Of a DNA stretch of 64,000 nucleotides, positions 11,301-25,203 are shown piece by piece. The stretch is from positions 1 through 64,000 of the forward strand of contig JAUJYZ010000732.1 of NCBI GenBank assembly GCA_033675265.1, written 5' to 3'. Under the pieces are notes generated by a model. It saw only the letters and a list, made by a program, of their open reading frames with translations, ran no database searches and was not told the DNA's origin. This DNA comes from Actinostola sp. cb2023. Taxonomy: Eukaryota; Cnidaria; Anthozoa; Actiniaria; Actinostolidae. Position 1 is the stretch's first letter; each line of letters opens with the position of its first letter. A program made the translations under genes and the position numbers.

Positions 11301-13846
11301 CTACATGTAGTGTAGTGTTTAAGCCAGTCACTGAGGGTGGTCACGGCCAGGGTTTGTTATGTCCTCAATGGTTCTTTTACATCTCTTCCGTTCAGTTCAT
11401 GTTATTGAGTGCGATGATGGATGTTACTATTAACTTGCTAATTTATCAAACTTCTACAACCCTGTGTGGCTAATGAATGCTTCTAATGACTACGAGAGCT
11501 AATCGCGTCATGGTTGTATAAAGGCAGTATTCGTGATATCCATCACATAGTTTCAACAGCCTACTTCAAATTGGAGACATAACATACTAACATACTAACT
11601 CCTCATGATTGTAAGCTGTTCGGCTGCCGTAGGCGCCTTCATATGCAGCCCGAAAAAGTCCTCCATCGGTTGTAAAGCGCATTGAAACAATGGTTTTATT
11701 ATAATTATAATTATATTATAGTTTGCATAATTGATAGCCATGTATATACGGTATCATGTATAGGTTACCTTAGGGACTCGATCGTACAGAAGCTCGGTGA
11801 CAGAGGGCCTTGACTCGGGATCCTTTTGCAAAATATCTCTCACCTACATCAATACAAAGTATAGTTTAGGATAGAAACAATCACCAGTCACCCACTAGAT
11901 TCCACACAGATAATCTTGTATTATTTATAGACCTATTGCAAGATAATGCGAGACTGAACTGAGCACCACTAACTGAAATAAATTGTGAAGGTTGGATTGA
12001 GAAAAAGAAGAAATAACAGGGTAGTTCACTATGACTTCAATTGGCTTCCAAAATATTTTGAATCGATTGGCTGATATGTGACCAGTCTGCCATGAAAAGA
12101 AAATGCATCATTTTGAGCGGAGATTATTTTAATTAAAATTACATAGAATACACATCTACATGCTATTCTATTGAAGTGTAGAACAAGCTTGATCAAAATG
12201 TGCATGTACGATCACAATAGCTGATAATATTGAAGTCAAAAGCGAGGGTAGTACAAGAACAAGTTTTCCTTGACAAGGAAAAATTGACCATTTTTTGTCA
12301 TCTACACGAGCAAGTTTTCCTTGACAAGGAAAAATTGGCGATGTTTTTGTCGTCTACACTAGCAAGTCTTCCTTGTCAAGGAAAACTTGTCAATGAAAAT
12401 TTGCTCGTGTAGATTCGGCTTTATTCTGTGTCATATCGGAGTGAGGATGAAGTTGCACCGACACTATATAATAATAAACCACAATAACCCTTCAGTATTC
12501 TTACAAGCGCTGCTTCTAAAAAGAACTATTAAGATGTCAGTAATTCAGACCACCTACTTATTTCCGAAAATAAATATAACGCAAGTATTGCAAGGGCTTT
12601 TGCTATTTCATTAATTTTTCAAGGTACCCAAAATAGCACTGACTGACAAAAGTTGGTGGTTAGTCTTTCTATGCCCGTTCAAATGGTCGATATTTTAAAG
12701 GATCTTTTCTCCGATGAATTACAAACGCTTGAACGGTGTCTACAGCAAGCAAAGACTTACGTGTGCATGGAGTAATTCAATCTCTTCGATCCATCGAAGT
12801 TTTTTCATTAGTTTTACAGTAGAACGTCTTGGTTAGACAAAGCAACAAGTACGCCATAAGACAGTTCTAATGGTGCCCAAGGCATGTTGTTTATCAGCAC
12901 ATCCATTCGGTTATCAACTTGCAGGTGTTTGGTCTTATTCTGAATACTTAATTAATTTTCGAGCTTCGAATTCAAATGTGACGACAACAACGCTCGAACA
13001 ATAGCTCGTCTTCCTGGACAGAAAAGTCATTGTATTCGGCATAACAGCTGGCAACCCGTGTCATGGAGGGAGTCTAGTAAATGCAGCAATAATCATCGAG
13101 TAATCCCAACATGGTATTAACTACATCTAACTAGTGAGATATATCCAATTAGTTTGTATTGTTTAGACGTGAATAAACTATAAATACTGAACACTAGAAT
13201 TGACCTCAAACAGACTACCGACCAGAGCAGTTGGAATAATAAACAACAAGTACAGTTATATTAACACCTCATTACATCCACAAATACAAAGCACTAGAAC
13301 AATCAGCTGTCACTCATTATGCAAATATGGCCGATATTAAAACATTCTCACATCGTAGAGTGGCTATATTCGTACCAGACTAAAGTAGAATTCCTTTGTA
13401 TAGAAATCACTCTATAAAACCACACATTTTATGGAGAAATAGAGGGTGTCCGCATAATACTGGTTTCACTGTGTATATATTTTTAAAAGCCACCCTACGT
13501 ACATGTACGTGTGGAACTTGTCCTGGCAATTTCTCAATCTACATGAACAAGTTTTCCTTGACAAGTTTTCCTTGACAAGGAAAAATTGACAATTTTCTGT
13601 CATTTACACGAGCAAGTGTTCCTTGTCAAGGAAAACTTGTCAAGGGAAATTTGCTCCTGTAAATTCGGCTTTACTCAAGCGTGTTGCTGAATGAATTAGG
13701 ATAGGTAGCAGGGTTTGTGGCGATATTAGCTAAAGCCGAATCTACACGAGCAAGTTTTACTTGACAAGTTTTCCTTGACAAGGAAAACTTGTTCGTGTAG
13801 ATGCGGCTTAATAGGGAACATAATAATAATACAGTACTGTATATTG

Positions 13847-13935
<89 letters not shown>

Positions 13936-16900
13936 CTGAGACAGACCTGAGACAGACTGGTAGAGAATATTCGTTACAAGAATCGCTAGATGGCTATCGT
14001 TAGTTGACTGCCTTATTGTGGCAATACCAACCAAATAAGACTGATCAACTTACCAATGTTCTAAATTCAGTGGAATAACTGCCTCTGATTGGTGCAAACT
14101 GGCCCTAGAAAGAAGTTACATCAAAAAGTAAGTAAGAAGTCATTTTTTCATGATGATGATGATGATGGTGGTGGTGGCGATGATGATGATGATGATGGTG
14201 GTGGTGATGATGGTGATGATGATGATGACACTGGTGATGATGATGATTTAGTTCCTATATACTACACTCATGGCAAAGCTCTTTTCAAATATCAACTACT
14301 CGGTTGTGACTGTTTTCTTTTGCAGCGAATCACACGTCATGTATACGACTTACACATATACATCTAGTCATAAAAAATAATGTGACCAAAGTCTATACCC
14401 AAACTGTGAGTTCATTAGTTCACTAAAGGTTGGAGGCATGTTCTATGACCAATGATTTATGTTCTATGACCTATGACTTATGTTCTATGACATGACGTAT
14501 GTTCTATGACCTATGACTTATGTTCTATGACCTATGACTTATGTTCTATGACCTATGACTTATGTTCTATGACCTATGACTTATGTTCTATGACCTATGA
14601 CTTATGTTCTATGACCTATGTTCTATGACCTATGACTTATGTTCTATGACCTGACTTATGTTCTATGACCTATGACTTATGTTCTATGACATGACGTATG
14701 TTCTATGACTTATGTTGTTCTACTTGATGTTCTATGACCTATTATGTTCTATGACTATGACGTTATGTTCTATGACCTATGACTTATGTTCTATGACCTA
14801 TGACTTATGTTCCATGACCTATGACTTATGTTCTATGACCAATGACTTATGTTCTATGATCTGACTTATGTTCTATGACCTATGACTTATGTTCTATGAC
14901 CTATGACTTATGTTCTATAACCTATGACTTATGTTCTATGACCTATGACTGATGTTCCATGACCTATGACTTATGTTCTATGACCGATGACTGATGTTTT
15001 ATAACCTATGACTTATGTTCTATGACATATGTTCTATAACCTATGACTTATGTTCTATGACCTATGACTGATGTTCCATGACCTATGACTTATGTTCTAT
15101 GACATGACGTATGTTCTATAACCTATGACATATGTTCTATAACCTATGACTTATGTTCTATGACCTATGACTGATGTTTTATAACTTACTGAAGAAATGG
15201 TCAACACTCAGCGTGCGTCCATTGAGTCATAGATGTACGTGGGAGGCTGCTAAGCACTCGGAAGCGTAAGAGTCGTACGAGGCGAAGCCGTAATAACATA
15301 GCCGCACAGAGTCGTTTTCGCATGAGTGGGAAGTAGTTACGGTACGGTATCGTGCGGTATCCAAGCATTCTGATGGGTTGAGCGATGATTTTGCGCGCTG
15401 TGATTGGTTGAATACAATGTCTTCGATTCCGTACCGTGAGCGTAACTCCGTGCCGTAGGTTTCCCACTCATACGAAAACAACTCTAACTAAACAAGTTCG
15501 TAACTTGATTGCTTAAACAAATGCCCAATCCAAATCGCAAAGATGCAAGCAGCGAAACTGACATACATGTAGTATACAAAATCAAATGCTCAGAATGTAA
15601 TTTTGTATACTATGGCCAGACAGGCAGATCAATGAAAACACGAACTTCGGAGCACAGAAGAGCCATTGCTCACAACCACCCTAACTCAAAAATAGCACAG
15701 CACAGCAACGAAACAGGACATTCTTTTGACTTTAAAAACATTACAATTATGGACAGAGAAAAAAACTACCACCAGAGGCTTTTCCTTGAAGCGTGGTTCA
15801 CGAACCAAGATACTATAATGCAGGGAACGATTGCGTGCAAATTTCTGAAGTCTACAAGACCATCATGTGACTAGGAAATAAGCGCGCGCAACGCAAACGT
15901 TAATTTCAAAGATCGCAACATTTCCGATATTAATACTGATGAAGGCCATTGATTAATGGCCGAAACGTCTATTTACAAAACCAGAAGTCAGAGACAAACA
16001 CCATAATCAATAATGTATCGTAAAGCTGACTGCAACTTCAAGATATAAATCCCTGTAGTGTTACCTTCATAATTTTATTAACCAGTGCTGGTAGATTCGA
16101 TCCTTCAAACGTCTTCTGTCTTGTAGCCATCTCATAGAGAATACATCCTAAAGCCCATATGTCACTCTTCTGGTTATAATCCTTACCTTCACACTAAACA
16201 TAAACACATTCATTAAGTAACATCAAAATACTATATGCCAGTAGTAGTAGTTACATGTAGTACCAAACCATCTCATTAGAAGGCTGTGAAATAATAATAA
16301 TAATCATCATCATCATCATCATCATAATCATAATAATAACAATAATAATAATAATAACAATAATCATCATCATCATCATCATAATAATAATAATGATGAT
16401 AACTTTATTTCTCGAAACAAATTACAAATAAGAGATAAAAAATAGATAAAAAATCCTTATTAACAAAATTTGAAATAATCGCTTGGATTGTTACTTGGAC
16501 TGTTCAATAACAAATTAACTATGATATTAAAATATCAACAATAATAATAATAGTAATAATAATAATAATTATTATTATTTAATTGTTCTTATTCGGACTA
16601 TATATAGTTTGTAAATACCATTCATTTTTGACTTGATAATGACATTAAGCCAACGTCAAAACGTCACTTTGTTTCTTAATTTTGTTTATTATTTTTATCT
16701 TTGTTATGTATTGTTTTATTTTTTAGAATTATTTAATTGTTCTTATTCCTACATGTATATAATATAGTTTGTAAATAATAGTAATATTTAATAATGATAA
16801 TAATAATCATCATCATCATTTATCTATTGCACATCTTCCACATATTATTCAATTATTTTATTCAAACTTATTGTAAAGTTTTACACACAGCTTTTAACTG

Positions 16901-18333
16901 CAACACTGAACACGTCTATTAAACTAGCTACTAGTATCTATCTATCTATTGAACCATAGTTAGTAGAGGGAATGGTTAGGAAGCCTTTTGTTATATTTCT
17001 TTGTTCTAGTCCTAATGTCATTATGATGTTGAACGGGTCCTGACCATGCACAATGTTTGTTCAAATTCATTAGAAAATGGCTAAACGACTGAACCCAAAT
17101 GTTCTCTATTGGATTACTTAATATGTAAATATTCTAATATTTTGAATTTTGAATTGGAATATATCGAACAAGCAGCCAAAAGAAACGTTTGGGTTCAGTT
17201 GCTCAACCATAGCAAATTAAGGCAAAACAATGACAAAACAAAAGATTTGTGCACGGTCACGGTTGAAAAAAACGAACAAAAACATATAACAAAAGGTTTC
17301 CCAACCAGTCCCCTCTACTAACTATGATTGAACGAAGGGCATATCTTTCTTGTACAAGTGAGAAACTGTTACAGGTAAATTGGGGCAAGCCACAACATGG
17401 CTTTGCAAGTCAACATTAAAGTGTGATATGAGAAAACCTGGGTGAACCATCAGGAGTATAAGAAACAGGGGCGGATAAATTTAGGGTGGGGGCAAAAGAG
17501 GCGCAGCCCCCCCCCCTTTTGGAAATTCAAATACCGTTTTAGCCCCCAAAAAAGATTTACATAAACTTTGGCTGAAACCAATGTTCAACCTGAACTGTGG
17601 ATCCACCCCTGAGAAAGGTACAGTCAAATGAATCATCAGCATAACAGTGCTGAGAGATATGGACTAATTACAAGGAACAACTGACTCGTATAAAGTATAT
17701 AAAGTGTAAACAGTAAAGGACCAAGGCAAACTGGATAAGACATACTCACTATTTCAGGGGAGATGTAATAAGGTGTTCCTAACACAGTGTTGGCGCCTTT
17801 GGATCCTTCAAGCTGTTTGCTGATTCCAAAATCACCAAGTTTTACAACAGTATCTTTAGTTAAGAAGATATTGGCAGTTTTCAGGTCCCTAAAATACACA
17901 TACAAAATAGAAACAACAATGTATGTGTAGCATAGTAAAGATCCATAACTTACAGTTACATTGATGCTAGCAATGCAGCTTACACATGTAGTACTGTATA
18001 TCCATGACCACAGTCTGAAACTTACTTGAGATAGATGGATATTATATACACGTAGATACATAAAGGTCAGGGCCATACATATTTCACAGCAATAAATAAA
18101 TAAATAAAATAGTACAGTTGTCAGTACTTATTGGTATCTTTTTTGCCTTGCTAGGGGGGGGGGGGGGGGGGGGGGGGGCAACTGCCCTCCTTGCCCCTGT
18201 GCTGTGTACGGCCCTGAAGGTATTAAGGTATTTATTTTACTTCAATAATGCGGGGAGTGGTTGCCCAATCTCCCCGAGCCAGGGACTCATGTATAAAGTG
18301 CTCGAAGGTGCTCCCATTTACCCCCTCCCTCCA

Positions 18334-18364
<31 letters not shown>

Positions 18365-18652
18365 GCACTGAGTTACACGGATTAGATAGGTCGAAGAATC
18401 GAACCGGGTACCTCTTGCATAATAGGCCGCACACAGTAACCAACTAAGCCATCCTTGTTCCTACAAGTTCAAAACTTGCAGCCCATGTACCAAACTCAAG
18501 TTACAACTCACAGTGTACAATGTACATATATCTACAATGTATGAGTGCTGATCAATTATCTGCCAGTCATTTCTGGTAATCGGTAGTTCCTTTAGCCGGA
18601 GGCTAATCTTCCAGGAAGCCGACGGTGCGCTCAATTTACCCCCCTCTTTCCA

Positions 18653-18684
<32 letters not shown>

Positions 18685-20454
18685 AAATCATCTTCAAAAA
18701 CAGCTGAAATAACGTGTGCTTATTCAATCAAGTTACCTGTGTAAAATTTTATTGTCATGGATATATTTTAAGGCTGATGACATCTGTTGAAACATAATCA
18801 AGGTATCTTTTTCTTCCATGTCTTTATCCAAGCGAGTCAGGTACTGTGCTAAAGTCCTGTTGGTATTAAACAGTGTTATTTAAATAAATACAGCTTGATT
18901 GCATGAATGGATGGACAATATTCAAATATATATATTTCTTGAATGAGAATATTTCTTGACGGCCAACAGTCAACCGACAAACGATCAACAAATGGCCAAC
19001 AGTCAACCAACAAATGACCAATAAACGGCCGACTGTCAACCGACAAACGACCAACAAATGGCCAACAGTCAACCAACAAATGACCAAAAAACGGCCGACT
19101 GTCAACCGACAAATAACCAACAAACGGCCGACAGTCAACCGACAAACGACCAACAAATGGCCAACAGTCAACCAACAAATGACCAATAAACGGCCGACTG
19201 TCAACCAACAAATGACCAACAAATGGCCGACAGCCAACCGACCAACAAACGGCCAACAGTCGACCGACAAACGGCCGACAGCCAACCGACAAATAACCAA
19301 CAAACGGCCGACAGTCAACCGACAAACGACCAACAAATGGCAGACAGTCAACCAACAAATGACCAACAAATGGCCGACAGTCAACCGACAAGTGATTTGG
19401 TACGCTATTCTACATTAATTAGTATTTACCAAATCAGTGGTAGCAATTTTGGGAGCATGTTTTGATTGGCTCACGTAACTCGGAATATCCTTGGCTATAG
19501 TCACTGTTTTGGGACGAGATTCAAAATGGCGTCTCGTTTTGCTATAGTCTCCAAATTTATTTGTTTAAATAAAGTGTATTTTTTATGCAACTGATTTGGT
19601 AAATACAAAAACAATTATCCCCTTCCTCCACTTCGGGGAATAATTGTTCACTATTACCCTGTTTGCTACTGCATTTTGTATGTTCTCTTGACATAATATA
19701 CAGTGTACATGTACATGTATGTAAATCGATGCACAAGCAGATAATAAACTGCAATATTACACCCAAAGAGGAGTGACTGTTACTTACCCGCCATCTGCGT
19801 ACTCCATCTCTATCATTAGTGTTCCATCAACCTCAAAGCTGTCATAGTAAGTGATGATGTTTGGATGGAGACTCAACTTGGATAAAACTTTGGCCTGAAG
19901 ACAGAGATGTATTAATTTGTCTGACATTACTGCTATTTCCAGTTGAGCGCAAAACAATGTTTTAGGGCATGGGATTTAATGTCTTCAAACATTTCTCGAC
20001 CCAGTGAAATTCGGCAAGCGGCGTGCTCGACTGGAAATAGCAGTACTTAACTGCTTATAATATTTCTAATTTAGAGATCTCACCAAAACATGAACTCAAA
20101 GGAATTCAGACTATACAGTCAAACCACAGGGAGCCCAAGCTCATTATCTGTGAAGACCGTTTTATTTGCATATTTACCAAATAAAACGGTCTTCACAGAT
20201 AATGAGCTTGGGCTCCCTGTGGTCAAACCCCCATTAAGCAGCTGACCCTTATAAAGGGACCCCGAGTCTTGAAACTACCATAGAATTCCAATAGCTATTG
20301 AATTCCCACACGGCAATCATGTAAAACAGTAACATATAATGTAGTTTATTTATTTTTAATATTTTTAGATAACCATTGTATTGTATAAATTTATACTCGT
20401 CTGATGATTTTACCATGTTTCTAAATAAACTTTATGAATGTATAGCAACACAGC

Positions 20455-20487
<33 letters not shown>

Positions 20488-23400
20488 TAACGACCCCCTA
20501 AAGTAACGGACCTGAAGGTAACTTTAGTTTTTTGCCTTTCTTTATAAATCCCGAAAGTAATGCCCACCCCCCCCCCCCCTTTTCTTCCCCTCCCCCCACG
20601 AAAGTAACGGCCCCCCTAAAGTAATGGTCTTGAAACTATGTGCTCTTACGGTATACGGCATTAACAGTATTATTGAACACTTAGAACTTTCACTGTATAG
20701 TGTACTATACCTGTATTTGTTACAGTTTACTTTGTAATCTAACTTGTAGATTGTTGTGAATAAATATTGTAGAATTTAGCATGTGGATGACCTTTTGACA
20801 TAACATGTACATGTATCTCACTCTGTTTTGTGTTTGCAAACATTTTTTAACCATCCGAAAGTATAAACGGCTACCCGAAAGTAATGGCTACCCGAAAGTA
20901 ATGGCTACCCGAAAGTAGTGGCCCCTTTTAATAGCCGGATAAATTCGAAAGTAATGGAGGCCATTACTATTGGAATTCTATGGTATATTAGTTTACTGTA
21001 GAAACTCCCTCTATTTTAAAAGTTGTCAACCAATATTAAGTGACCACTGGTTGTTTCACTGACGTTAGAGGAAATTGAGTCTAATGAATGAATGACATAA
21101 ATAAATGAATGAATAAATGAATAAAATGGAAGAAGGGATAACCGAATAAAAGAAATAAGGAATTAAATCTAATAAAAGGGAGAGAGATGAAAGTACATGT
21201 AGAAAAGGAAGAAACTAGCTAAAAGGCCATCAAACCTCATTCATAGCCATCTGTCTTTCTGTTGCATTCAAATCATGGAGTGTAATCTCTTTTAATATGA
21301 CAAGTGAATCATCATCTTTCTTTCTGTACAAAACAGCAGCGCCATATGCACCTAGGAAACACACTCAGTTAGTTTATCAAACTCTAATAAATCATAAGGA
21401 AAAAATGATGAAAACAGCTTTCCTTGACCCTGGAGAGTGAGCGAAAGGATGGCTGTTTTCTTAGGCTATTGATAATTATAATAATAATAATAATAATATG
21501 CATTCCGAGCATAATACTATTGTCTCTATGCTCTTACAAGTAAACTAGCAACACTAATAATAAAAAATAAATAAAGATCCAAGATTATAAACAATACAAA
21601 TTATTACCAGTAATATAAAAAGTGTTCATTAACTGTCTGTTTACAAGCAGGTTTTGAGTTGAAGAACGCAGTGAGCGGCCAGGCCCAGGGGGGGTACTCA
21701 GGGGTATCAGTGACGGGGAGGTGCGAAGACCTTTTTGGGGTTTGAAATTCGCGGCTTGGAACTTTTTTGGGGTTATCAATTTTCTGGTGGACTTTTTTTG
21801 ATACAAACATTTTGGCAAGGACTTTTTGGGGGGTTGATAAAAATGATATCCTACCGTTTTCGATTTCATGCGGAGTTCAAATTAGTTCAAAGACACTGAT
21901 TTTAACCGAACACGCCACTGTAGTTGTCTCGGTAGCGCAGTGGGTAGAGCACCTGTCATGAAATCGGGGTGTTGTGGGTTCGAATCCCGCTCGAGGCGTC
22001 TGATTTTTTCCGAACATTTGTTCTGTATATTCTCCATTAGTTTCCATTTCTAAACATTCATTATCATTCACATTATTTTCTACCGGATTTTCATTGGTCG
22101 AGAGACGACTACGTCACTGCAGATAACTTCCTATGAATAAGTGTTTTCGTTCTCCTCGACAATGGCAGCTCGATTTTTTCCAGAGTTGTTGCTTTAGGTG
22201 AGAGAAAATAATGTGAACGATAAAACCATTATTTGTAATGTTCCTGACACACAGTCCTTACCTTTCCCAACAGTTCTTATTTTCTCAAAATTGCTGATAC
22301 TTTGCGGTTGTGCACCTGCCCAGCCACGCATCTTGTCACTCTTAAAGTATAGGTCCCCTGGTATCACACTTAGACAAATGAACATTATAATAATTTAGAA
22401 TATAATTATTTTGCTAATAGTAAAACAGGGTGAGCTGCGCTGATGCAATGTTTACATCTTGCTTCACAGAGACCCCGGAGCATCCTTGAAAGTGGGGGGG
22501 GGGGGGGAGGATATACTAGTAGACAAACTTATATCTATCAGACAACAACGTATTGTGACAACCTTTTTGGCTAAAAGTGGGGGGTCCAAAGAACGTCAAA
22601 ACGCAATCCCACACAATTTCCCACACAATCGATGTTTTTTCCCGCACCATTTACGTCCAAAATCCCGCACAATTTTACTTTTTTTCCCACAACCTGTCAG
22701 ATGCCCTGCCTTTTGGACAGTTTGACTTTCGATTTTCGCTTTGGATCATACACTCTAATTTTATTTTAACTAAGCACAAACTATTAAAAACAAAGTAAAC
22801 TGTCTGCCTAAAGCTGCATTTTCCTGCTTTTTGTTTCAAATTTAAGGTAATTCAGGGGAAAACATCAGCAACAATAGTAAATATACAGACCTAGCCCATG
22901 TGGACAGTTTTCAAATCAAATTTCACTTTGGATTTAACACTCTAATTCCACTTTTACTGGTCAAAAACCATCACAAATAACTTGAACTCTTTACTAATTA
23001 AAAGCAGTTTTAGCCTTGTACAAAATGCATTGTCCAGCCTATTGGTTTTTGGCTCTCAATACGCGCGTTCGTAAAAAATATTCTCTTAAAATGCTTGGGC
23101 TGCCTGTGTAATATGCAACCAATAGAGTAGTGCCATTAACCCATTCGCTCCTGAGCTATTTTGAGTTTTTTAGCGATTTTCTGGACCTAATCACGTCGTA
23201 GGAAATTTCGATTCCATATAAGGGGTTTCCATGGAAATCTTGATAGTTCTGAAAGCCCACGGGCTCAGGTTCTGACGTAATCTTTCTCTTGTCGTGAATC
23301 TCCGCGAGGAACAGCATCTCGTAGCTACTAGGAGCGGTCAATTTTGCATTTTTAGAGTGTTTATAGCCATTATTCACCACAGAAGCCCCCAGGACAGCAT

Positions 23401-25162
23401 CATTAAGATTGACTGGTGTGGTAGAGACCGTTCTCCTGGAAGAAATCAGGAGTTTAGATACGAATTCACGAACACATTTCGACATTGCCGTTTGGAAATT
23501 CAAAATGGCGGACTCAAGTGTGAAATCGTCTCTCTGGTCTTTCTGTGGTGGATTCCAGGACCTACATGTACAAAGGCATTTTTGGCGACTTTGGACTTGT
23601 AAAGAACGCAACCGGTGCAATATTTTGCCTGTAGGACCGAGTGGCTCGACACTCTATATATTCTTAAAAAAAGGATATTCGGGGAGATCTATGCCGAAAT
23701 TCCCGGATGTTTCCCGGCATCCTTTTCGGGCGTGCAGAAGGAAAACACGTGTTAGCGAAAGTGGTCCTAAGGAAATGGCTATTGTTCGGCGAGTTAAGGA
23801 AAAGAGAGGGCAAAATTCACGAATATATCAAGAAGAGAGATGGAAGTTTGCTGAGAAAGTGGCGTTTTGTTTCGCAAGGATGTATTTTGGAAGAAAATCC
23901 AAGTCAAATGTCGTTCATTTTCGAGGTGTAAAATTGCGTCAAAAACACGCATTTTTGATTTTTATGGCAAACAAATTGAACTAATGCCCAGAAATCGGAC
24001 CTGTAAATCAGTTTACTTGAGGTTAAAATATGAAGAGTTCTCTAGTTGTCACTAATAACTGGCCATGAGATCGATGTTACGAAAATTCAGAAAGTTAGAA
24101 TTTTTCAAAGCAGTATCGATGTTTACGGCCGGTTTCGGCCGGTGTAGGAGTCAATGGGTTAAGGGCCTAGCTATGTTGTGATATTTGCCTGAAGCTGGAT
24201 GTTCTGCTGATAAACAAATATCTGCCAGAGAAACAAAGATTCACGGGCAGTTATGCAGTTTGCAGGAACATCCAATTTCACAGCCGCATTAACCGACAGA
24301 GATACAATGTACTAGGCACTATTTTTCTTTTCAACAAAAATATATTTCTCAGTGAAATATGTCATATATGTGTGGGCAATGAGGGTTTATCATGTAATTT
24401 CAAAACTATTAAGAGCTCGTTGAAATTAGTAAAAATGTGAAGTTTGGAAAAAGATCGCTTCAGAAATTGCGAAGAATTTATGAATTTTCAAAAATCGACA
24501 TTTTATATGAAAACCTTTGTTGGAGGCAAGAGTTGCCACTAATTTCAACGAGCTCTTTCTAGTTATGCTAATCATTTTTTGTCCTATGAGTTTTGAAATT
24601 ACATGATAAACCCTCATTATCTGATTGTTACCCTCGGCGGAGCGACACTATCTTATCACATAATTAATTTTGTCTGTTATGCTAACAGTCTGTACATGCA
24701 TATAAACATTTGATGTCAAATATTAGATGGAATGGAAGCCGTAACCAAACATTACTCCTACCTTGTTCCATCACCTTTATTGTTATTGCTTCTAAAATCT
24801 GCACCCATGATCTCTTTGGACATGCCAACGGGAACCTACGTGTACAATAAACTTTCTTATCATATGACTCGTATTTCCCGACTCTCACACTCTTAATAAA
24901 ACCAATGGAAAAAATCACATGATGGATGGGGTCCGGACATGATGGCATAAGCCGGTCCTGGAAAAAGCTGTCTGGACCAACCTAAAATTTAATCTGTTTC
25001 CGCGTGCTATATATATATATTTTTTGTCATCCCTTTTTGTGACAAAAAAATGGGTCATATGATAAAATGCTTATTGACTGAGTTAGGTCGGGCCGGACTG
25101 GAAAATATTTGGCTCTCGGTCATTTGTACGGAACGAACGAACACAGCGAGGAATGACCTCGA

Positions 25163-25203
<41 letters not shown>

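Larger units (their letters stand above)
15500..15990 (+). mobile_element. 5'-truncated Penelope-like element
   Basis: Comprises the GIY-YIG frame and about 110 bp of 3' sequence with the hammerhead-like motif. The left boundary abuts the MITE at 15307-15486. The right boundary is not certain. Confidence 0.75.

Noticed and set aside
14089..14367. Asp/Gly-rich frame
   Set aside because: (GAT/GGT)n microsatellite overlapping exon 10 on the opposite strand.
18866..19418. Long open frames on both strands (Thr/Asn/Lys-rich and Val/Gly/Leu-rich)
   Set aside because: They are stop-free readings of a 33-bp minisatellite within an intron of the NEK9-like gene.
23156..23620. Minus-strand 154-codon frame (and the match at 30677-31177) as a host gene
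   Set aside because: It lies within a TTAA-flanked repeated element, overlaps equally long frames on the other strand, and shows no known domain.
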